Positions 30,918 to 39,565 of a DNA stretch of 51,924 nucleotides are shown here, in pieces. This DNA is from Campylobacterales bacterium (GTDB lineage: Bacteria > Campylobacterota > Campylobacteria > Campylobacterales > JALSKU01). The notes under the pieces were generated by a model, which searched no databases, was not told the origin of the DNA, and saw nothing but the letters and a program-made list of their open reading frames with translations. The translations under genes and the position numbers were made by a program. The stretch is from the NCBI GenBank assembly GCA_027044945.1, contig JALUBK010000061.1:1-51924 (forward strand). The letters are read 5' to 3'. Position 1 is the stretch's first letter. Each line of letters begins with the position of its first letter.

Positions 30918-32014
30918 TGTCTTTAAAAAATTTAATAATTGGAAAACATAAGATTGAAATACCGATAGTTCAAGGTGGAATGGGTGTTGGTATCAGTTGG
31001 GACCAATTAGCCGGTAGTGTTAGCAAAGAAGGAGGGCTTGGTGTTATTAGCACAGTTGGAACTGGGTATTATGATAATGAAAAATATATTCAAAAAAGTA
31101 TTAATAACAGACCATACGAAACGATTAATTTTAATTCAAAAGAGTCTTTGAAATGTATTTTTAAAAATGCAAGGAAGCTTTGTGGAGATAAACCTTTGGC
31201 AGCAAATATTTTATATGCTTTAAACGATTATGGAAGTATTGTTAAAGATGCTTGTGAAGCAGGTGCTGATATTATTATAACAGGAGCTGGACTTCCTACT
31301 AATATGCCTGAATTTACTGAGAGATATCCTGATGTTGCATTGGTTCCTATTGTTTCTTCAGCAAAGGCACTTAAAATTATTTGTAAAAGATGGATGCAAA
31401 GATATGATCGTGTTCCTGATGCTGTTATAGTAGAAGGCCCTCTTAGCGGAGGTCATCAAGGTTTTACCTATCAACAATGTTTTGATGAAGAATATAAATT
31501 GGAAAATTTAATATCTCCAATATTGGAAGAGATAAAAAAATGGGGTGATTTTCCTTTGATAGCAGCTGGAGGCATATGGGATAAAAATGATATTGATAAA
31601 TTTATAGCTTTGGGTTGCGATGCTGTTCAAATAGGAACTAGATTTATCGGGACTTTTGAATGCGATGCGAGTGAAAAGTTTAAAAATGTTATATTGAATG
31701 CAAAAAAAGAAGATATTCAACTTTTTAAATCTCCTGTTGGATATCCTGCAAGAGGTGTAAGGACAGAATTATTTAACAAAATAGAAAATAAAATAGCACC
31801 AAAAATAAAATGTATAAGCAATTGTGTTTCCCCATGTCATAGAGGTATAGAAGCAAAAGCTGTTGGATATTGTATTGCTGATAGGCTTTCTGATGCTTTT
31901 AGAGGCGATGTGGAAAATGGATTATTTTTTACAGGAAGCAATGGATATAGATTGGATAAATTAATTTCAGTAAAAGAGTTAATGGATAAATTGCTAAATG
32001 GAGAAGATCATTAA
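30914..32014 (+). CDS. Nitronate monooxygenase / FabK-like FMN enzyme
   Basis: TIM-barrel flavoprotein of the 2-nitropropane dioxygenase family, 366 residues. FMN-binding segments: [13 protein letters not shown] (about 17-29), [21 protein letters not shown] and AAGGIWD followed by [11 protein letters not shown]. Near residue 299 a cysteine cluster (CISNCVSPC) and a further Cys in VGYC are notable. The substrate is unknown. The family includes nitronate monooxygenases and enoyl-ACP reductase FabK, and the name alone should not be trusted. In C. jejuni the equivalent gene (Cj1270c) is also between tyrS and the amidase gene. ATG 30914 or ATG 30917 may be used. Confidence 0.86.
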   Translation: MMSLKNLIIGKHKIEIPIVQGGMGVGISWDQLAGSVSKEGGLGVISTVGTGYYDNEKYIQKSINNRPYETINFNSKESLKCIFKNARKLCGDKPLAANILYALNDYGSIVKDACEAGADIIITGAGLPTNMPEFTERYPDVALVPIVSSAKALKIICKRWMQRYDRVPDAVIVEGPLSGGHQGFTYQQCFDEEYKLENLISPILEEIKKWGDFPLIAAGGIWDKNDIDKFIALGCDAVQIGTRFIGTFECDASEKFKNVILNAKKEDIQLFKSPVGYPARGVRTELFNKIENKIAPKIKCISNCVSPCHRGIEAKAVGYCIADRLSDAFRGDVENGLFFTGSNGYRLDKLISVKELMDKLLNGEDH

Positions 32015-33359
32015 AAAAATATTTATTTTTATTATATTTTTTGTTGTATTTTTGAATGCCACACCTCTTTCTAATTCTATTCATGAAGATGTTGTAAGTT
32101 TAAGATATGCAAATAAAAGCAGAATTGTTAAAATTTATCATGATTTGGAAAATATTTATATTCAAGCTATTATTGATGATAACAAAAAAGCTCAAATTGA
32201 TTCAATAAATGGCTTAATAGAATGTTCTAAAATTTTAAAAATAAACTATAGGCATTATCAAAAAGAGTTATCTTTGCTCTTAAAGCATGATTGTAAACAA
32301 TCAAAAATTAAAGAAATTAAAAAAGAAAAAGATAGACATAAAGAAATATTGAGTTTGATTTCTGCAAAATTTTATCATAACAAAATAATTCTTTTTTTTA
32401 ATCATGATATTAAAAGAAATGATGTTTATTTTTTTGTATTAAAAAATAAACATAAATTTAGAGATGTATTTGATATAAAAGGTATTTTAAGATTTAAGAT
32501 TAGAGATAGAGATAATATCCAAATAGCTCAGTATAATAAAAAAATTATTAGAGTGGTGCTGAATAGTATTTATCCAATTAATTCTACTTTTAGTATTGAA
32601 AAACAGAAAATTACTATCAAATTTTATGAAAAGCATATAAAAACATATCAAACAAAAAGTTATATAAATCAATATTTTTCAAAAAAAATAGTTGTAATAG
32701 ATCCAGGTCATGGAGGAAAAGATACTGGAGCTATTGGATATAAAGGATTGAGAGAAAAAAATGCAGTTTTAAAAATAGCAAAAAAAGTTGGGAAATATTT
32801 AAGATTGTATGGATATAAAGTTTATTTTACAAGAGATTCAGATGTTTTTATAAGCTTAAGAGGTAGAACACATTTTGCAAATTTAAAAAAAGCTGATATT
32901 TTTATATCAATTCATGCAAATGCTGCCCCTGTAAAAAGCCAATTTTTAAGCACACATGGAGTTGCTACATATTATCTATCTCCTGCAAGTAGCGCTAGAG
33001 CAAAAAGAGTTGCTGCTTTAGAAAACAGTGTCGCTGTTAATCAAATGGGATATTATTCTAAGCAAGTTTTTTTGAATTTTTTGAATAGTGAAAAGATTAT
33101 TGCATCAAATAAATTGGCAATAGATGTTCAAAGAGGTATTTTAAAAAGTGTTAGAAAAAGATATAACATTACAGACAGAGGAGTAAGGAAAGCTCCGTTT
33201 TGGGTTTTAGTTGGAGCTCAAATGCCAGCAATATTGATTGAAACAGGTTTTATTACAAATCCTACCGAAGCCATGAGATTATTCAATCCTTATTATGAGG
33301 ATTTATTAGCTCATGGGATTGCAAATGGAGTTGTTAGTTATTTTGAAAAAAATAGATAA
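31998..33359 (+). CDS. N-acetylmuramoyl-L-alanine amidase (AmiA/AmiC type)
   Basis: Zinc amidase that cleaves the stem peptide from glycan strands in the periplasm, typically for daughter-cell separation. Signal peptide about 1-21. A helical region is followed by an AMIN-like beta domain (about 118-208) and the Amidase_3 domain (about 231-450). The metal and catalytic motifs are intact: VVIDPGHGGKDTGA, LREKN, FISIHANA and AILIETGFITN. Length is 453 residues. The start overlaps the previous gene by 17 nt. The EnvC-like gene upstream is the plausible activator. The stop is followed at once by the rnpB promoter. Confidence 0.93.
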   Translation: MEKIIKKIFIFIIFFVVFLNATPLSNSIHEDVVSLRYANKSRIVKIYHDLENIYIQAIIDDNKKAQIDSINGLIECSKILKINYRHYQKELSLLLKHDCKQSKIKEIKKEKDRHKEILSLISAKFYHNKIILFFNHDIKRNDVYFFVLKNKHKFRDVFDIKGILRFKIRDRDNIQIAQYNKKIIRVVLNSIYPINSTFSIEKQKITIKFYEKHIKTYQTKSYINQYFSKKIVVIDPGHGGKDTGAIGYKGLREKNAVLKIAKKVGKYLRLYGYKVYFTRDSDVFISLRGRTHFANLKKADIFISIHANAAPVKSQFLSTHGVATYYLSPASSARAKRVAALENSVAVNQMGYYSKQVFLNFLNSEKIIASNKLAIDVQRGILKSVRKRYNITDRGVRKAPFWVLVGAQMPAILIETGFITNPTEAMRLFNPYYEDLLAHGIANGVVSYFEKNR

Positions 33360-33364
33360 TTTGG

Positions 33365-33370
33365 TATAAT
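33365..33370 (+). promoter_or_regulatory. Sigma-70 -10 box for rnpB
   Basis: TATAAT within TTTGGTATAAT (33360-33370), starting immediately after the amidase stop codon and about 7 nt ahead of the predicted RNase P RNA 5' end. Confidence 0.7.
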
Positions 33371-33376
33371 ATAAAT

Positions 33377-33703
33377 AGGTATGGCGAATGATTGCTGACT
33401 TATAAAGATGAGTGAGAGGAAAGTCCGGGCTGCTATGAGACAAGGTTTCGCCTAACAGGCGACAGAAGTAATTCTAGGGATAGTGCAACAGAAAGTAAAC
33501 AGCTTATGCAAATAAGCAATGGTGAAACGGCGGTGCAAGAGACCACCAGAATTTAAGGTAACTTAAATTGCTATGTAAACCCAACCTGCAGCAAGAAGAG
33601 AGTGGTTGTAGTCTCATAATGCTACTCTTCGCTAAAGATATACTGTGAAGTATAAAATAGATGAATAATCATTTAAGACAAAACCCGGCTTATAGCCATA
33701 CCT
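33377..33703 (+). ncRNA. rnpB: RNase P RNA component (type A)
   Basis: Catalytic RNA that trims the 5' leader of pre-tRNAs. The diagnostic core GAGGAAAGTCCGGGC is at 33416-33430, the conserved ACAGAA at about 33488 and the 3' core AAACCCGGCTTATAG at about 33680-33694. The ends are set by helix P1: AGGTATGGC (33377-33385) pairs perfectly with GCCATACCT (33695-33703). The length of 327 nt is normal for this phylum. An open frame that begins at 33661 inside the RNA is not a real start. The metY ribosome-binding site begins about 4 nt after P1, so there is no room for a conventional terminator. Confidence 0.95.
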
Positions 33704-33720
33704 TTTTAAGGAACAATTTT

Positions 33721-34989
33721 ATGAAAAAAGATACAATAGCACTTCATTATGGATATGATAAAAATAAAGGCGAAGGAACTATGGCAGTGCCGATTTATCA
33801 AACAACTGCTTATAGTTTTAAGGATTCAAAACAAGCAGCAGATTTATTTGCATTGAAAGAATTAGGCTCAATATATACAAGACTTAATAATCCTACAACA
33901 GAAGTGTTTGAAAAGAGATTTGCCAAATATGAAAATGGCATAGCAGCCGTAGCCACCTCTAGTGGTATGGCAGCTATTTTTAATGCAATTGCTAATGTTG
34001 CTGAAGCAGGTGATAATATTATTATTTCAGATAAATTATATGGAGGCACTGTTACTCTTTGCACTCATACTTTAAAAAGATTTGGGATTAAAACTAAAAT
34101 TTTTAAAAGCGATGATGCTAATGATTTAGAACAATTAATAGACAATAAAACAAAATGTATTTTATTTGAATCTTTATCAAATCCTCAGATATCGATTCCT
34201 GATATTGAAAGCATAGTTTTAATTGCAAAAAAATATAAAATAATAACAATATGTGATAATACAGTAGCTAGTGTAGCCTTGTTTAATCCTATAAAATGGG
34301 GAGTAGATATTGTTATTCATAGCACTAGTAAATATACGACAGGGCAAGGAACCGCTTTGGGAGGGATTATTGTAGAGAGAGAAAATTTAGCTGAATTGAT
34401 AAAAAACAATCCAAGATATTATCATTTCAATGAACCTGATGAAAGTTATCATGGATTGATTTATACTAAATTGCCATATCCACCATTTACTTTAAGAGTT
34501 AGATTGTCTCTTATTAGAGATATTGGAAATACTCCTTCTCCGTTTAATTCATGGCTTTTGATACAGGGGCTTGAAACTTTAAGTTTAAGAATGGAAAAAC
34601 ATTCGACTAATGCATTAAAAATTGCTAAATTTTTATCTTCTCATCCAAAAATTAAAAAAGTTTCATATCCTGGGCTTGAAGATAATTTTTACAATAAAAG
34701 AGCAAAAAAATATTTTAAAAACGGATTATGTAGTGGTTTATTTAGTTTTGAAGCGGAAAATTTTGAAGAAGCTAAAAAAATAATGGATAATACTAAAATA
34801 TTTTCAATAGTTACTAATATTGGAGATAGTAAGTCTATCATAACTCATCCTGCCAGCACAACACATCAGCAACTTTCGGATAAAGAGTTAAAAGATGCTG
34901 GAATATCACCCTCTTTGATAAGGCTTAGTGTTGGTTTAGAAGATAGTGATGATTTGATTGAAGATTTAAAACAAGCAATAGAAAAATAA
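33721..34989 (+). CDS. metY: O-acetylhomoserine sulfhydrylase (Cys/Met metabolism PLP enzyme)
   Basis: Makes homocysteine from O-acetylhomoserine and sulfide, the direct-sulfhydrylation route to methionine. PLP fold type I of 422 residues. SSGMAAIF follows the cofactor-binding N-terminal part, and the Schiff-base lysine is K204 in HSTSKYTTGQG. The N-terminus (IALHYGYDKNKGEGTMAVPIYQTTAY) and length above 410 favour MetY over MetB/MetC. ATG 33721 has AAGGA 9 nt upstream; the longer frame from 33661 runs into rnpB. cysK begins 1 nt after the stop, giving a sulfide-fixing pair. Confidence 0.94.
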   Translation: MKKDTIALHYGYDKNKGEGTMAVPIYQTTAYSFKDSKQAADLFALKELGSIYTRLNNPTTEVFEKRFAKYENGIAAVATSSGMAAIFNAIANVAEAGDNIIISDKLYGGTVTLCTHTLKRFGIKTKIFKSDDANDLEQLIDNKTKCILFESLSNPQISIPDIESIVLIAKKYKIITICDNTVASVALFNPIKWGVDIVIHSTSKYTTGQGTALGGIIVERENLAELIKNNPRYYHFNEPDESYHGLIYTKLPYPPFTLRVRLSLIRDIGNTPSPFNSWLLIQGLETLSLRMEKHSTNALKIAKFLSSHPKIKKVSYPGLEDNFYNKRAKKYFKNGLCSGLFSFEAENFEEAKKIMDNTKIFSIVTNIGDSKSIITHPASTTHQQLSDKELKDAGISPSLIRLSVGLEDSDDLIEDLKQAIEK

Positions 34990-34990
34990 A

Positions 34991-35905
34991 ATGATAGCTG
35001 AAAATATTATAGAACTTGTTGGCAAGACACCAATGATAAAACTAAAAAAAATGTCAACTAATGCAACAATTATAGGCAAATGTGAATTTTTAAATCCTAC
35101 ACATTCCGTAAAAGATAGAATAGGTGCAAATATAATTCTTGAAGCTTTTAAAAGCAAAGAGATAAACAATGAAACTACTATTTTAGAAGCCACTAGTGGC
35201 AATACAGGTATTGCTTTGGCTAGTGTTTGTGCATCTTTGGGTTTGAAGTTGATTTTAGCAATGCCTAGTTCCATGAGTTTGGAAAGAAGAAAACTTTTAT
35301 CGGGTTTAGGAGCACAATTAGTATTGAGTGATCCAAAACTCGGAATGAATGGTTCTATAGAAAAAATTTTAGAATTATCTAAAAAAATAAAAAATTCTTA
35401 TATTGCTAATCAATTTGAAAATCCGAATAATCCTAATGCACATATAAAGACAACATCACAAGAAATTTTACAAGATACAAAAGGAAAAATAGATATATTT
35501 GTTGCCGGAGTTGGAACAGGTGGAACGATAACTGGTATCGGAGAAGTTTTAAAAAAATATAATCCAAATATAAAAATTATAGCAGTTGAGCCAAATAATT
35601 CTGCAGTATTATCTGGAAAAAAAGCAGGAATACATCAAATACAAGGAATAGGAGCAGGATTTGTGCCAAAAATTTTAAATACTAATATTTATGATGAAGT
35701 TATTGCAATCAAATCTGATGATGCTGTTGATTGCGCAAGAGAATTGGCAAAAAAAGAGGGTCTTCTTGTCGGTATCTCTTCAGGAGCGAATGTTTATGCC
35801 TCAAGAATTGTTGCAAATAGAAAAGAAAATAAAAATAAAATAATAGTAACAATACTTTGTGATACTGGAGAAAGATATATTAGCAACGGATTGTATGATG
35901 TTTAA
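34991..35905 (+). CDS. cysK: Cysteine synthase (O-acetylserine sulfhydrylase)
   Basis: Condenses O-acetylserine with sulfide to cysteine. PLP fold type II of 304 residues: NPTHSVKDR with PLP lysine K41, the substrate loop EATSGNTGIALA, the phosphate-binding loop GVGTGGTITG, and SSGANVYAS near the end. The conserved C-terminal serine region is present. It could be CysK or CysM type; length and loops fit CysK. It is probably co-transcribed with metY, both enzymes using sulfide. Confidence 0.95.
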   Translation: MIAENIIELVGKTPMIKLKKMSTNATIIGKCEFLNPTHSVKDRIGANIILEAFKSKEINNETTILEATSGNTGIALASVCASLGLKLILAMPSSMSLERRKLLSGLGAQLVLSDPKLGMNGSIEKILELSKKIKNSYIANQFENPNNPNAHIKTTSQEILQDTKGKIDIFVAGVGTGGTITGIGEVLKKYNPNIKIIAVEPNNSAVLSGKKAGIHQIQGIGAGFVPKILNTNIYDEVIAIKSDDAVDCARELAKKEGLLVGISSGANVYASRIVANRKENKNKIIVTILCDTGERYISNGLYDV

Positions 35906-36344
35906 TATAATTCTTTTTATCCATATTTTAGCTGCATCTGCTTGGATTGGTGGTTCAATTTTACTTTTTGGAATGGGTCTTTATATTAGAGATAAAGAAG
36001 TACAAACTATGGTCTATTATCACATAGGACCATTTTATGGATATTTTGAAATCATAATTTTAACTATTCTTTTGATAACTGGAGGGTATTTTATACATGC
36101 TTTAAATATTGGTGAGATATTGTCTCATCCTCAAATGGTTTTGGCAAAATATTTTTATGTAAAAATAACTTTGGTAGTGCTTATAACTATTTCAACTATT
36201 ATACATATGTATATTTCTCTAAAAGCTCATGGCAGAAAAAGAAGTTTAAAAGAAAAGCTTATTTCTCGTATTTCATCTTTAGCAATTTTTACACTAAATC
36301 TAGGAATACTTTGGTATGCTATCAAAATAAGAAGTTTAATTTAA
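35898..36344 (+). CDS. Small four-helix membrane protein, CopD-like
   Basis: 148 residues with four hydrophobic helices: FNIILFIHILAASAWIGGS at the start, then YFEIIILTILLITGGYF, FYVKITLVVLITISTIIHMY and SSLAIFTLNLGILWYAI. The His in FIHILAASAWIG and a second in IIHMY match the haem- or metal-ligand pattern of the CopD/cytochrome b-like membrane family. The start lies inside the end of cysK. ATG 35898 is best spaced from CGGA; ATG 35895 is adjacent. Function unknown; membership in the cysK operon may be only positional. Confidence 0.75.
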   Translation: MFNIILFIHILAASAWIGGSILLFGMGLYIRDKEVQTMVYYHIGPFYGYFEIIILTILLITGGYFIHALNIGEILSHPQMVLAKYFYVKITLVVLITISTIIHMYISLKAHGRKRSLKEKLISRISSLAIFTLNLGILWYAIKIRSLI

Positions 36345-36357
36345 GGATTTGATGCTG

Positions 36358-36400
36358 TCAACCAAACTAGTTTTATTTTTGATTTATACAGTTTGGTTGA
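36358..36400. repeat. Inverted repeat between convergent genes (possible terminator)
   Basis: TCAACCAAACT (36358-36368) and its exact reverse complement AGTTTGGTTGA (36390-36400) are separated by 21 nt. It sits in the 75-nt gap between the membrane-protein gene and flgG, which converge. There is no T-run directly after either arm, so a classical intrinsic terminator is not certain. A perfect small palindrome, AAACTAGTTT, overlaps the left arm and is followed by TATTTTT, which might serve the + strand. Confidence 0.5.
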
Positions 36401-36419
36401 TGATGGAGTCTATAATTAT

Positions 36420-37208
36420 CTATCTTTTAAGTTGATTGACTGTTTGAAGCATTTGGTCTGATGTTGTTATGGCTTTTGAATTTGCTTCATATGCTCTTTG
36501 TCCTGTTATAAGATCTGTCATTTCTTCAACAAGTTGAACATTGCTCATTTCAAGAAATCCTTCTCTTATTTCTCCTATTCCGTTAAGTCCTGGGGTTCCT
36601 ACTATTGCATCGCCTGAGGCGGAAGTATTTATATAATTATTGTTTCCTAAAGAGTGTAGTCCTGCAGGATTTACAAAATTAGCAAGTTGAATTTGACCTA
36701 TTTGAGACATTTGAGTTTGACCAGCTTCTAAAACAGATACTGTCCCATCTGTTCCTATTGATATAGATTTGGTATCTGATGGAACAACTATTTGTGGTAT
36801 CAATTTATAACCATCGCTATTAACAATATCTCCATTGGCATCAAGTTTAAAAGCACCGTCTCTGGTGTATGCAGTTGTCCCATCTGGGAGTTCTATTTGA
36901 AAAAATCCATGTCCAGTTATAGCCATATCTAAATTGTTTCCTGTTTCTTTAAAATTACCTTGAGTAAATTGTTTTGCGATAGCAGAAGGTCTTACTCCAA
37001 GTCCTACTTCAATACCTGTGGGAGAAGAACTGTTTAAACTCGTTGAAGTTCCAGCATATTCCATTGTTTGATACATGAGATCAGAAAATTCAGCTCTTTG
37101 TTTCTTGTAGCCTATTGTATTTACATTTGCAATATTGTTTGAAGTTGTGTCTATTTGTAATTGTTCTGCCATCATGCCTGTTGCGGCAGTATATAATGCT
37201 CTTATCAT
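36420..37208 (-). CDS. flgG: Flagellar basal-body distal rod protein FlgG
   Basis: Forms the distal rod of the flagellum, exported by the flagellar type III apparatus and therefore without a signal peptide. The N-terminal rod signature is LYTAATGMMAEQLQIDTTSNNIANVNTIGYKK. The central domain includes DMAITGHGFFQIELPDG, and the C-terminal coiled region is NVQLVEEMTDLITGQRAYEANSKAI. The 262 residues match FlgG exactly. It lies 9 nt after the flgF gene and shares its sigma-54 promoter. Confidence 0.97.
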   Translation of the reverse strand: MIRALYTAATGMMAEQLQIDTTSNNIANVNTIGYKKQRAEFSDLMYQTMEYAGTSTSLNSSSPTGIEVGLGVRPSAIAKQFTQGNFKETGNNLDMAITGHGFFQIELPDGTTAYTRDGAFKLDANGDIVNSDGYKLIPQIVVPSDTKSISIGTDGTVSVLEAGQTQMSQIGQIQLANFVNPAGLHSLGNNNYINTSASGDAIVGTPGLNGIGEIREGFLEMSNVQLVEEMTDLITGQRAYEANSKAITTSDQMLQTVNQLKR

Positions 37209-37217
37209 TTAATTCTC

Positions 37218-38024
37218 CTATGCTTTTGTGCTTGCTAATCTATTAATTGCATCGTTATCCAAATCATTCATTTGAGAAGAGATAACTTTTTGATACATTT
37301 CTACCAATCTATTTGTTTGTATGAGTCCTACCATTTCGCTGACAGGATTAACATTACTGCTTTCCAAAAAACCTTCTGATATATCATTTCCATCATTACT
37401 TAATGATATATCATTCAAATTTGATATGTTATAAAGATTGTTTCCATCTTTTTTAAGATTGGATAAATTGTTATTGTATTTTGCTATATAAAGTTTTCCT
37501 ATTTCTTGCTTATTGGCATAAATTGTTCCATTACTGCTTATATGAATAGTTGAATTTGCAGGTATTGAAATAGGCTGTTTGTCCTTAAAATAATTTGTTC
37601 CTAATATTTCATATCCCTCTTTTGTTGATAATTCGCCTTTACTATTTAAGACAAATGAGCCATCTTGGGTCATTTTTATACCGTCAGGTGTTTTTACAAG
37701 AAAAAATCTGTCAGGTTTTTTAAAAGCTACATCAAGTGGGTTTCCTGTTTTTTTCATTCCTCCCAAACTAAAATTAATATAATTTCTAACAACATGGGGA
37801 ACTCTATCAAGAGATCTGTTTAAAAATTTAGCTGAATCTTTTGTATTGTTTTGAAGAGGAAGCTCATCTCTTTTGTGTTTTAATACAGATAAAAAATCAC
37901 CTATAACCAAAGCATCTTTTTTGTAAGCAGTTGTATTTACATTTGCAAGATTATTTGATATAGTATTCAATCTATTGAATTGAGTAACCATAGCACCTAC
38001 TGCTTGATAAAATCCATTTTGCAT
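37218..38024 (-). CDS. flgF: Flagellar proximal rod protein FlgF (FlgG2)
   Basis: Rod protein of the same family as FlgG, 268 residues. The N-terminus is NGFYQAVGAMVTQFNRLNTISNNLANVNTTAYKK, the core has NPLDVAFKKPDRFFLVKTPDG, and the C-terminus is SNVNPVSEMVGLIQTNRLVEMYQKV. The weaker match to FlgG and the order before flgG support FlgF; Campylobacter annotations often call this gene flgG2. AGGA lies ahead of the ATG, and a sigma-54 promoter lies about 45 nt upstream. Confidence 0.92.
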   Translation of the reverse strand: MQNGFYQAVGAMVTQFNRLNTISNNLANVNTTAYKKDALVIGDFLSVLKHKRDELPLQNNTKDSAKFLNRSLDRVPHVVRNYINFSLGGMKKTGNPLDVAFKKPDRFFLVKTPDGIKMTQDGSFVLNSKGELSTKEGYEILGTNYFKDKQPISIPANSTIHISSNGTIYANKQEIGKLYIAKYNNNLSNLKKDGNNLYNISNLNDISLSNDGNDISEGFLESSNVNPVSEMVGLIQTNRLVEMYQKVISSQMNDLDNDAINRLASTKA

Positions 38025-38066
38025 ATTCAGTCCTAATTGTGTTTTATATAAAAATATTCACAATTT

Positions 38067-38085
38067 AAAGCAAGATATGTTCCAA
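38067..38085 (-). promoter_or_regulatory. Sigma-54 (RpoN) promoter for flgF-flgG
   Basis: Read on the minus strand the site is TTGGAACATATCTTGCTTT. The -24 GG (38083-38082) and -12 GC (38071-38070) are exactly 10 nt apart, matching the RpoN consensus TGGNNC-N5-TTGC. Transcription would begin near 38058, 34 nt ahead of flgF. Rod and hook genes of Campylobacter and Helicobacter are known RpoN targets activated by FlgR. Confidence 0.85.
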
Positions 38086-38092
38086 TATTTGA

Positions 38093-38098
38093 TATAAT
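38093..38098 (+). promoter_or_regulatory. Sigma-70 -10 box for the AMMECR1 gene
   Basis: TATAAT in TTTGATATAAT, 22 nt ahead of the AMMECR1 ATG and back to back with the flgF sigma-54 promoter (8 nt between the two elements). AAGGAG follows. Confidence 0.6.
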
Positions 38099-38119
38099 AA
38101 AATAAAAAGGAGTCAAAAT

Positions 38120-38674
38120 ATGAAAAATATATATTTAAAATTGGCTCGTGCGGCAATAGCACAATCTGTTGGCTTGGATTATGATATAGATTTGGAAGGA
38201 ATGTTAAAAAAATATCCAAAATTAAAAGAAAAAGGATCATCTTTTGTAACTATTACAGAAGGAGAAAAAGAAAATTTAAGAGGATGCATCGGTTCTTTGG
38301 AAGCTTATAGACCTCTTTATGAAGATATTATTTTAAATGCAAGAGCGGCTGCTTTGCATGATCCTAGATTTGTTGCATTAAATGAAAAAGAATATAATCA
38401 AATAAAGATAGAAGTTTCGATACTTTCACAACCAAAATTATTAGATTATGATGATATTGATGATTTGAAGCAAAAAATAAAAATTTTTAAAGATGGTGTA
38501 ATTTTAAAATTGGATAATTATCGAGCTACTTTTTTGCCACAAGTTTGGGAACAGCTACCTGAGTTTGATCTATTTTTTTCTCATTTGTGCCAAAAAGCAG
38601 GGTTGGAGGCAAATTGTCTTGAACGACATCCTGTGATATATACTTATAATGTTAAAAAATATAAAGAGTTATAA
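38120..38674 (+). CDS. amrA: AMMECR1-domain protein (AmmeMemoRadiSam system protein A)
   Basis: 184-residue AMMECR1 protein with the invariant LRGCIG (residues 53-58), RAAALHDPRF and, near the end, LPQVWEQLPEFDLFFSHLCQKAGL. The family often accompanies a Memo protein and a radical SAM enzyme; neither partner is in the window. Molecular function is unknown across the family. The gene has its own promoter and AAGGAG ribosome-binding site and is followed by purU. Confidence 0.9.
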   Translation: MKNIYLKLARAAIAQSVGLDYDIDLEGMLKKYPKLKEKGSSFVTITEGEKENLRGCIGSLEAYRPLYEDIILNARAAALHDPRFVALNEKEYNQIKIEVSILSQPKLLDYDDIDDLKQKIKIFKDGVILKLDNYRATFLPQVWEQLPEFDLFFSHLCQKAGLEANCLERHPVIYTYNVKKYKEL

Positions 38675-38694
38675 AATTTTAATGATATTTAATG

Positions 38695-38700
38695 TATAAT
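38695..38700 (+). promoter_or_regulatory. Candidate -10 box for purU
   Basis: TATAAT, 25 nt ahead of the purU ATG at 38725. Its presence argues that the in-frame ATG at 38692, which would overlap the box, is not the translation start. Confidence 0.55.
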
Positions 38701-38724
38701 CTTATAAAACTTTCTGGAGTCTGT

Positions 38725-39561
38725 ATGGATAATAATTATATTATCAAAATAAATTGCAGAGATGAAAAAGGTTTGATTTATAAAATTTCAAATGTTCTTT
38801 ATCAAAATAGTGTAAATATAGTAAAAAATAGAGAATTTGTCGATTTGGAAAATAAAAAATTCTTTTTTAGAGCTATTGTAAATGGTAATATTTATGTAAA
38901 AAAAATAACAGAAGAACTTTCTTCTGTATTGCCTGTAAATGCAAATATTTATCTTTCAAAAAAAAGAAAGAAAAATTTAGTAATTTTTTGCACAAAAGAA
39001 TCTCATGCAATAGGAGATATTCTTTTAAAATATTATAGCAATGAATTAAATGCAAATATATTGGCAGTTATAAGCAATCATGAAGATTTAAAACCATTGG
39101 TGGATAAATTTAATATTCCATATTATTTTATCAGTCATGAAAATATAAGCAAAGTTGAATATGAAAAAAAAATGTTAAAAGTTTTATCAAAATATGATAT
39201 TGATTATATAATTTTAGCAAAATACATGAGGATTTTAAGTCCTAATTTTGTTAAACAATTTAAAAATAAGATTATAAATATTCATCACTCTTTTTTACCT
39301 GCTTTTGTAGGTGCAAATCCTTATAAACAAGCATATGATAGAGGTGTTAAAATCATAGGTGCAACTGCTCATATAGTAAATAATAATCTTGATGAAGGAC
39401 CTATTATATTTCAAGATATTATTAGAGTTGATCATACTTATAGTTGGAAAGAGATGCGTTTTGCCGGAAAAAATGTAGAAAAAACTGTTTTATCAAATGC
39501 TATTAATCTCGCCTTAGAGGATAGAATTTTTATAAACGGTAATAAAACAGTAATTTTTTAA
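38725..39561 (+). CDS. purU: Formyltetrahydrofolate deformylase
   Basis: Hydrolyses 10-formyl-tetrahydrofolate to formate and tetrahydrofolate, balancing one-carbon pools. An N-terminal ACT domain (about residues 1-75, IINCRDEKGLIYKIS pattern) is followed by the formyltransferase-like domain. That domain has NIHHSFLPAFVGANPYKQA, the conserved IGATAHIV and the catalytic Asp in LDEGPII. Length is 278 residues. ATG 38725 has GGAG 7 nt upstream and the promoter box ends 24 nt before it. trmL begins 4 nt after the stop. Confidence 0.94.
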   Translation: MDNNYIIKINCRDEKGLIYKISNVLYQNSVNIVKNREFVDLENKKFFFRAIVNGNIYVKKITEELSSVLPVNANIYLSKKRKKNLVIFCTKESHAIGDILLKYYSNELNANILAVISNHEDLKPLVDKFNIPYYFISHENISKVEYEKKMLKVLSKYDIDYIILAKYMRILSPNFVKQFKNKIINIHHSFLPAFVGANPYKQAYDRGVKIIGATAHIVNNNLDEGPIIFQDIIRVDHTYSWKEMRFAGKNVEKTVLSNAINLALEDRIFINGNKTVIF

Positions 39562-39565
39562 TAAA

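Noticed and set aside
33661-33720. Upstream extension of metY from an ATG at 33661
   Set aside because: These codons are the 3' end of RNase P RNA, including its conserved core and P1 arm. The ATG at 33721 has a proper AAGGA site and the family N-terminus.
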